DNA of 64,000 bases from Marinobacter sp. AC-23 (lineage in GTDB: Bacteria; Pseudomonadota; Gammaproteobacteria; Pseudomonadales; Oleiphilaceae). The notes beneath the pieces were generated by a model. It was not told where the DNA came from. It did no database searches and worked only from the letters and a program-made list of their open reading frames with translations. A program made the translations under genes and the position numbers. Positions 57,955 through 64,000 of the stretch are shown piece after piece. The DNA lies in NCBI RefSeq assembly GCF_001858325.1, contig NZ_MBPP01000045.1:1-64000 (forward strand), read 5' to 3'. How positions within the stretch are numbered: position 1 is the first letter of the stretch; every line of letters begins with the position of its first letter.

Positions 57955-58953
57955 ATGCAGACGGTTTTTATTATTGGTTTTGACGGCGCGCTGGCCAGCG
58001 CTATTACCGGCGTGATTGACTTGTTCCGCTTGGCCGGTGTGACCTGGGCGCGGATTCATGGCGAGCGGCCAGTGCCATACTTCACTACTCGGTTGCTAAC
58101 GCGCAACGGGGATCCCTGCCGATGTATTAACGGTATAACCTTGTTTTCGGATGGGGGCTGGGAGGAGTTGGATACGGCCAGGGCGGACCTGGTGATCGTG
58201 CCGACTATCGGTGCGCCGATTGATCAGGTGCTGGCATCAAATACGGATCTGATTGGCTGGCTTAGCCAGCTCAAAAACCCGAACAACAACTCTGCGGGGC
58301 AGGTTCGGGTTGCCAGCAATTGCACCGGGGCTTTTCTTCTGGCTGAGGCAGGCTTACTGAATAATAAAGAAGCCACAACACATTGGGGCTTTAGTAATCG
58401 GTTTCGCCAGCTCTATCCGCAAGTAAACCTGAACCCGGAAAAACTGGTAACCGTAGATGGGCACATTGCCTGTGCAGGCGGCGGCATGGCCTGGTGGGAT
58501 TTGGGTGTGCACCTCATAGAGCGCCATGCCGGTGCTCAGGTTGCCCGTGAGTTGGCAAAGGCTTTTGTAATCGATGCCGGGCGCAATAGCCAAGCCCCGT
58601 ATAGTGCACTTCAGACCAAACGGTACCATTCAGACACGGTGATTTTGAAGCTGCAGGACTGGCTTGAGGAGCACTATGGCGAATCCGCCAACTTGCAATC
58701 TCTTGCGGCTTTAAGCGGCCTGACCACCCGTTCGCTGATACGGCGATTCAAACTTGCAACCGGTGAAACGCCCACAAGTTATCTTCAATCCATACGAATA
58801 GAAGCCGCGCGCAGCCACTTGGAAAACTCGCGCTTACCGGTGGAAGACGTTACCCGGCTGGTGGGCTACGAAGACGTCAGTTCGTTCAGCCGCCTGTTTC
58901 GCAAGCATACAGGCGTGGCTCCCGGAGCCTACCGCTCGCGGTTTGGCCGTTAG
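57955..58953 (+). CDS. GlxA-type AraC-family transcriptional regulator
   Basis: 332 residues: a DJ-1/PfpI-like N-terminal domain (about 1-190, with VASNCTGAFLLAEAGLL, the Cys elbow region) followed by an AraC HTH pair (about 225-325: NLQSLAALSGLTTRSLIRRFKLATGETPTSYLQSIRIEAA and VEDVTRLVGYEDVSSFSRLFRKHTGVAPGAYR). The start at 57955 has GGAGG four bases upstream. Divergent from the acyl-CoA dehydrogenase gene with a 146-base gap, so it may control that fatty-acid oxidation pair; the inducer is unknown. Confidence 0.86.
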   Translation: MQTVFIIGFDGALASAITGVIDLFRLAGVTWARIHGERPVPYFTTRLLTRNGDPCRCINGITLFSDGGWEELDTARADLVIVPTIGAPIDQVLASNTDLIGWLSQLKNPNNNSAGQVRVASNCTGAFLLAEAGLLNNKEATTHWGFSNRFRQLYPQVNLNPEKLVTVDGHIACAGGGMAWWDLGVHLIERHAGAQVARELAKAFVIDAGRNSQAPYSALQTKRYHSDTVILKLQDWLEEHYGESANLQSLAALSGLTTRSLIRRFKLATGETPTSYLQSIRIEAARSHLENSRLPVEDVTRLVGYEDVSSFSRLFRKHTGVAPGAYRSRFGR

Positions 58954-59062
58954 CCATGGCAGCGACCGCTTGGCCCAGGTTATGCATTGATTTACCCTAG
59001 CGGCCGTTGGCTGGATGTTTCCGTAAAGTATACCGACAGGTGTTATGTGGAGGAGAAGTACC

Positions 59063-59227
59063 ATGAACGCACCAGCTCGACAATCCCATGCTGAAGTGCT
59101 TAGCCGGCTATACAGCATGAAACTTGCTCAAATTGAACAGGCGACCCACCAGGGTAACAGCCTTCTGAATCGAGTACTGGAGGCCGAAGCCGAGGCCATA
59201 TTTAACGCTCTTAAATCGGCCAAATGA
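59063..59227 (+). CDS. Small helical protein, unknown
   Basis: 54 residues: MNAPARQSHAEVLSRLYSMK and onward to IFNALKSAK, Ala/Glu-rich and probably helical throughout. A strong GGAGGAGAAGTACC precedes the ATG, which supports real translation. No family recognised. It stands alone between the GlxA-type regulator and the Mrp operon. Confidence 0.5.
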   Translation: MNAPARQSHAEVLSRLYSMKLAQIEQATHQGNSLLNRVLEAEAEAIFNALKSAK

Positions 59228-59636
59228 CGGTGCAGCAACCGAGAAGAGTCTGCAAAAAAGGCCAGTCTGTGACCTTCCACGTCACTTTGAGATAATAACT
59301 TCCATTGCTGCCCGGCACTTGATTGATCACAAGTTGACTTGACCTGCGAGCTTGGGCACGTATCATCAGCTTTCAAGTTTTACTAACGGAGCAACCATGA
59401 CCGCAAGGTCCGTCGGCTGCATGCTTTCAAATCGCCCCCCCCTTACCGCTGACATCGCGCGGCATCGTGGGCGTTTGCCTTACTTCCCAGACCCACCAGC
59501 GTCCCGCTGATCCAACTTCTGCCGCCCGCCATAATCGCCTCAACGCGACTTATGCAAATCGGCCAATCGGAGACTAGACTCAGGCTCAAAAAGCCATCTC
59601 CATTCATAAGAAAAGAAAACCGCTAACGAGGTTGCG
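59228..59636. other. Intergenic region upstream of the Mrp operon
   Basis: About 410 bases with no recognised gene. It should hold the mrp promoter. One short open frame, ATG 59397 to TGA 59510 (37 codons, preceded by ACGGAGCAACC), starts MTARSVGCMLSNRPPLTADI; it could be a leader peptide or chance. An eight-C run sits inside it. No clear terminator or repeat was seen. Confidence 0.5.
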
Positions 59637-62437
59637 ATGTCGCTACCGCTGGTTGTACTACTGCCATTTTTGGGGGCCATAGCCGCACCCCTGTTTGCCC
59701 AAGGTGGGCGAACAGCTATCGCAATAGCATCGTCTGTGCCTGCACTGATTGCACTGGCAGCCCTGTTTCCACACTGGTCAGTTCTTGCCGCAGGCGGCAC
59801 TGTGCTGCACAGCTATGAGTGGCTTCCTGCGCTCGGGCTTTCTTTCAGTTTTCGCCTGGATGGCTTGGCACTACTGTTTGCACTGCTGATTCTGGTCATC
59901 GGCCTTCTGGTTATTCTCTATTCCCACTACTACCTGAAAGCCCATGAGAATGTCGCCAAATTCTATTCCCTGCTTTTGTGCTTCAAAGGCTCAATGCTGG
60001 GCATAGTGCTTTCTGGCAACTTGTTGTTGATGCTGATTTTCTGGGAGCTTACCAGCCTGACATCGTTCTTGCTGATCAGCTTCTGGACTCACAAACAGGA
60101 TGCTCGGCGAGGCGCGCGGATGGCGCTGGCTATAACCGGCGGCGGTGGCCTGGCCCTACTGGCTGGCATTCTGCTTATCGGTAATATTGTTGGCAGTTTT
60201 GAGCTGGACGATGTGCTCGCCGCCGGCGATCAGATAAAAGCCCACGCAATGTATCCGGTTGCGCTGACCCTGGTTTTGCTCGGCGCCTTTACCAAATCCG
60301 CCCAGTTCCCATTTCACTTCTGGCTACCCCACGCCATGCAGGCGCCCACGCCCATCTCTGCTTATCTGCACTCTGCCACCATGGTAAAGGCGGGGATATT
60401 TTTGATGGCGCGCCTATATCCAGCTTTGGCAGGAACCGAGCAGTGGTTCTACATGGTCAGTTTCACCGGCATGGCCACCCTGCTGCTTGGCGCCTATATC
60501 GCCATGTTCAAGCATGACCTGAAAGGCCTGCTCGCCTATTCAACCGTAAGCCACCTGGGCCTGATCACACTGCTGCTGGGTATGGGTACCCAATTGGCCG
60601 CTGTCGCGGCGATATTCCACGTGATTAACCATGCCACGTTCAAGGCCTCATTGTTCATGGCTGCCGGTATCATTGACCATGAAACAGGCACCCGCGATAT
60701 GCGCCGGATCAACGGGCTTTGGCGCTATATGCCCCATACCGCTACACTGGCAATGGTCGCAGCCGCATCCATGGGCGGGGTTCCGCTGTTGAACGGCTTT
60801 CTCAGCAAGGAAATGTTCTTTGCGGAATCGCTTCAGCTAAACCTGCCTGGCCTGTGGGCATGGGTTCCACCCATTATTGCGACCTTAGCGGGCATCTTCG
60901 CCGTTGCCTACTCGGCGCGCTTCATTCACGATGTTTTCTTCAACGGCAAGCCCGTTGACCTGCCCAAGTTCCCCCCTCATGAGCCACCGCGCTACATGAA
61001 AATTCCGGTGGAGATTCTCGTCTTTGCCTGCATCATGGTTGGTGTGTTCCCAACCATCTCCGTAGGGCCGCTGCTGTACTCTGCGGCGTCTGCCACGCTA
61101 GGCGGTAACGTGCCCGATTATGAGTTGGCGGTTATTCATGGCTTTAACCTGCCGCTACTAATGAGCTTTATGGCCTTCTTCGGGGGCCTGCTTATGTACA
61201 GCCAGCGCCAGCGCTTTTTCGACTTCCATGCCCGCTTCAAAGAAATCGACGAGAAAGCCGTGTTTGAAGCCCTGGTTTCAAAGTTCGTGAACCTGGCCAA
61301 CCGCTTTACCGGGTGGTTGGAAAATGGCTCTTTGCAGCGCTATGCCATGCTTCTGGTGGTCAGCGTTATTGCGGTAACCGTCATACCGTTGATCAACAAC
61401 GGTTTTTATATCGGCGAGAATGGGCTGAGTGCGATTGACTGGCCAACAGGGATCGCCGCCGGCGTGCTGATGGTCTCTGCACTGGCAACAGCCGTTTGGC
61501 ACCGAGAGCGATTTTACGCATTGGTGCTACTGAGCGTTGTTGGGCTAGTTGTGGCGCTGACCTTTGCCCGTTTTTCGGCACCAGACCTTGCCATGACACA
61601 ACTTTCAGTGGAAGTGGTCACCATTGTCTTGCTGATGCTGGCGCTCTACTACATGCCTTCCTGGACACCCATGGAGAGCTCTAAAACGCAACGCATCCGC
61701 GATATCCTCATCGCGCTGGTCGCAGGCACAGGGATGACTGTGATTACCCTGGCCATGTTGACGCAGCCATTCAGTTCTATTTCCGCATTCTTTCTGGAAA
61801 ACAGCAAGCCGGGCGGTGGCGGAACCAACGTAGTGAACGTAATCCTGGTCGACTTCCGTGGCTTCGATACGCTGGGCGAGATAACCGTGTTGGCCATTGC
61901 CTCACTGGGCATCTACGCCATGCTAAAAAACACTGCCTTAACGCCGCCCCCGGGAGACGGCTTGGGCCATGCCTGGACACGGGATCACTACCCGCTGATG
62001 CTCAAGCAGATTGCCCGGCCCATGCTGCCGCTGGCACTGATGGTGTCTGCCTATATTTTTCTGCGGGGGCACAACCAGCCCGGCGGAGGCTTTATTGCCG
62101 GTCTGATCACCTCAGTGGCACTGATTCTCCAGTACATTGCCAGCGGCATGATCTGGACTCAGGACCGCATTCCGTTCCGCTACCACAACGTGATTGGTCT
62201 CGGCCTACTGTTTGCGACCATTGCTGGCGCCGGAAGCCTAGCTTCGGCTACCCCTTCCTGACCACCGCCTTTGGCTATATCACCTGGCCCATCGTGGGCA
62301 AATTCGAGGTTGCCTCGGCACTGGTGTTTGACCTGGGCGTTTACATGACAGTGATCGGCGCCACCCTGCTGGCACTGGTCAGCATTGGCCGGCTGTCGCC
62401 TCATTCGGCCATCAAGAGCAAACAGGAGGGCGTGTAA
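59637..62437 (+). CDS. mrpA: Mrp Na+/H+ antiporter subunit A-B fusion (frameshifted)
   Basis: Large subunit of the multi-subunit monovalent cation/proton antiporter (Mrp/Mnh/Pha), 933 residues after repair. The N-terminal part is a NuoL-like antiporter (SGNLLLMLIFWELTSLTSFLLISFW, PFHFWLPHAMQAPTPISAYLHSATMVKAGIFLMARL). The C-terminal part is an MrpB domain ([35 protein letters not shown]), as in PhaAB fusions. The frame breaks near 62243: SLASATPS-stop against, with one added T, SLAFGYPFLTTAFGYITWPIVGKFEVASALVFDLGVYMTVIG. The stop then overlaps the mrpC ATG (TAATG), confirming the repair. Confidence 0.88.
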
Positions 62438-62793
62438 TGGAACTGTTATTTGCACTGGTTATCGGTGCCTTAACGGCATCCGGCGTTTATCTGCTGCTAC
62501 GCGCCCGTACCTTCCCCGTCATCATGGGGATCACCCTGTTGTCCTACGGCGTAAACCTGTTCCTGTTTGCCACCGGGCGCCTCGCCACCGGCCAGCAACC
62601 AGTCATCGGAACCTCAGCCAGCTATGCCGACCCACTGCCTCAGGCGCTGGTGCTCACAGCAATTGTTATTGGTTTTGCTATGACGGCATTCTTGGTGGTT
62701 CTGTCCCTACGTAACCTGGCAGACAATGAAAACGATCATGTGGATGGCCAACGCGAGGAAACACCCCCTCATCGAAACAAGAACGGGAGGTAA
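62437..62793 (+). CDS. mrpC: Mrp antiporter subunit C
   Basis: 118-residue NuoK-like subunit of the Mrp antiporter with three helices (about 1-22, 28-48, 67-92). The pattern ASGVYLLLRARTFPVIMGITLLSYGVNLFLFATGR is characteristic. It overlaps the upstream mrpA stop by one base and is followed by mrpD after seven bases. The C-terminal tail is charged and unstructured. Confidence 0.92.
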   Translation: MELLFALVIGALTASGVYLLLRARTFPVIMGITLLSYGVNLFLFATGRLATGQQPVIGTSASYADPLPQALVLTAIVIGFAMTAFLVVLSLRNLADNENDHVDGQREETPPHRNKNGR

Positions 62794-62800
62794 CCGGTAA

Positions 62801-64000
62801 ATGACTCACTGGCTTATCGCTCCCATTTTCATACCACTGCTTGGCGGCATTCTGCAGGTCGTTATGGCTACGCCCCGATCAGCTTGCGCCGTACGTTGGC
62901 ACTGACTACCACGTTGCTGATGCTGGTATCTGCTATCGTGTTGCTGGTGCTAGCCAGTGACGGCAGCTACCGCATTTATGCCTTCGGTAACTGGCAACCA
63001 CCCTTCGGCATCGTTCTGGTGCTCGACCGGCTGGCGGCACTGATGTTGGTGCTAACAGCGGTTCTCGGCTTGTTCTGTCACATCTATGCCAGTGGCGGTG
63101 CCGATAAAGGTAACCGGCAATTTCATACACTGTTTCTGTTCCAGCTGACGGGCCTGAACATTGCGTTTTTAACCGGCGACCTGTTCAACCTGTTTGTTGC
63201 CTTTGAAGTGCTGCTTATTGCCTCTTACGGGCTGCTGATGCACGGCGGTGGAACGGCACGAACGGTTCCCGGGCTTCACTATGTCACCCTTAATCTGGTT
63301 GGCTCCGCGTTGTTCTTGATCGGTATCGGCATAATCTACAGCGTTACCGGCACCCTGAACATGGCAGACTTGGCTGTAAAAATCCCACAAGTTACCGGTA
63401 ATAACCTGAACCTTGTGAAGGCCGGCGGCATGATGTTGCTGGTAGTTTTCGGCCTGAAGGCCGCTATTCTACCGTTGTGTTTTTGGCTACCCAAGGCCTA
63501 TGCCCGAGCAACCGCGCCGGTTGCTGCGCTGTTTGCGGTTATGACCAAAGTGGGCATTTACGCCATTGTGAGAGTCTTCCCACTGATTTTTGGGGAAGGC
63601 GCCGGAGAGCTGGCCAATCTGGGCATGGACTGGCTGTTCCCGCTGGCTTTGATCACTCTGGGCATGGGCGTTATTGGTGCTCTGGGTGCGGATAGCCTTA
63701 AAACACTGGTGGCCTGGCAGGTTATTATCTCTGTAGGAACTCTGCTTGCGCCCATCGCGCTTGGCTCCGTGGCGGGCCTGTCTGCCGCGTTGTTCTATTT
63801 GGTCAGCACCACTTGGACGGTTGCAGGTCTGTTTCTGGTTTCCGAATTGGTCACAAGCCAACGAGGCTTGGCCGGCGACAGCATTGTTACGGCACCGAAA
63901 ATGCGCCACCGGACATTCCTAAGTGTGCTGTTTCTTATCGGTGCTGTGGCCGCTGGCGGCTTACCACCTCTGAGTGGCTTTTTTGGCAAGCTAATGATTC
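62801..64000 (+). CDS. mrpD: Mrp antiporter subunit D (frameshifted, 3' end off window)
   Basis: NuoM/N-like antiporter subunit; about 400 residues are visible. The start ATG 62801 has GGGAGG upstream. The first 23 residues (MTHWLIAPIFIPLLGGILQ) lead into a break near 62870; one added base gives APISLRRTLALTTTLLMLVSAIVLLVLASDGSYRIYAFGNWQPPFGIVLVLDRL. Downstream are TGDLFNLFVAFEVLLIASYGLLMHG and LPLCFWLPKAYARATAPVAALFAVMTKVGIYAIVRVF, with the conserved Lys of the proton path. The gene continues past base 64000; further mrp genes are expected there. Confidence 0.88.

Overview
The window looks like the chromosome of a marine, hydrocarbon- and terpenoid-degrading gammaproteobacterium, most like Marinobacter. 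That is an inference from gene content (parE, complete acyclic-terpene operon atuA-H with atuR, alkane hydroxylase alkB, TRAP transporter, Mrp antiporter, imelysin iron cluster) and from the protein style; no species call can be proven from the sequence alone. No rRNA, tRNA, CRISPR array, IS element or prophage was found.

Layout. 1-1.6 kb: 5' part of parE (minus strand). 1.8-5.1 kb: a secreted subtilisin-like lipoprotein followed by a PrcB-family lipoprotein. 5.2-9.4 kb: a three-gene TRAP transporter (TatT-like lipoprotein, solute-binding protein, fused QM permease). 9.7-21.7 kb: TetR regulator atuR divergent from atuABCDEFGH, which breaks down citronellol/geraniol-type acids through geranyl-CoA carboxylase. 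21.9-28.7 kb: quinone oxidoreductase, TRIC-type channel, purine permease plus apt, FAH-family hydrolase, ABC1 kinase-like protein, sirtuin. 28.7-31.5 kb: D-2-hydroxyglutarate dehydrogenase divergent from serA. 31.6-35.5 kb: OmpA lipoprotein, two alpha/beta hydrolases, a GIY-YIG protein, a DMT exporter. 35.5-39 kb: a sigma-54 two-component system facing a DUF4168 secreted protein with a visible -24/-12 promoter and upstream palindrome. 39-42 kb: rlmJ, an unrecognised protein with a degenerate P-loop-like stretch and a C-terminal winged helix, and an MscS channel. 42.2-47.2 kb: imelysin / di-haem DUF1111 / imelysin / DUF1513 operon. 47.3-53.5 kb: MFS transporter, DUF4870 protein, chemoreceptor, PhoX phosphatase, acidic lipoprotein. 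53.7-59 kb: alkB, a crotonase and an acyl-CoA dehydrogenase, and a GlxA/AraC regulator. 59.6-64 kb: mrpAB-mrpC-mrpD, running off the end.

Two things cut across the window. First, twelve single-base frameshifts interrupt otherwise well-preserved genes (atuA, atuB, an esterase, mscS, DUF1111, an MFS gene, phoX twice, a crotonase, an acyl-CoA dehydrogenase, mrpA, mrpD). For each completed gene, correcting by the number of bases seen gives a length divisible by three, so I read these as assembly or sequencing indels and annotate each gene across its full span. Second, four intergenic elements (near 16.95, 21.8, 27.9 and 55.15 kb) share a 52-54 nt core holding two small hairpins, while each core is enclosed by a perfect 25-32 bp inverted repeat whose sequence is different in every copy. 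This is the least explained structure in the window.
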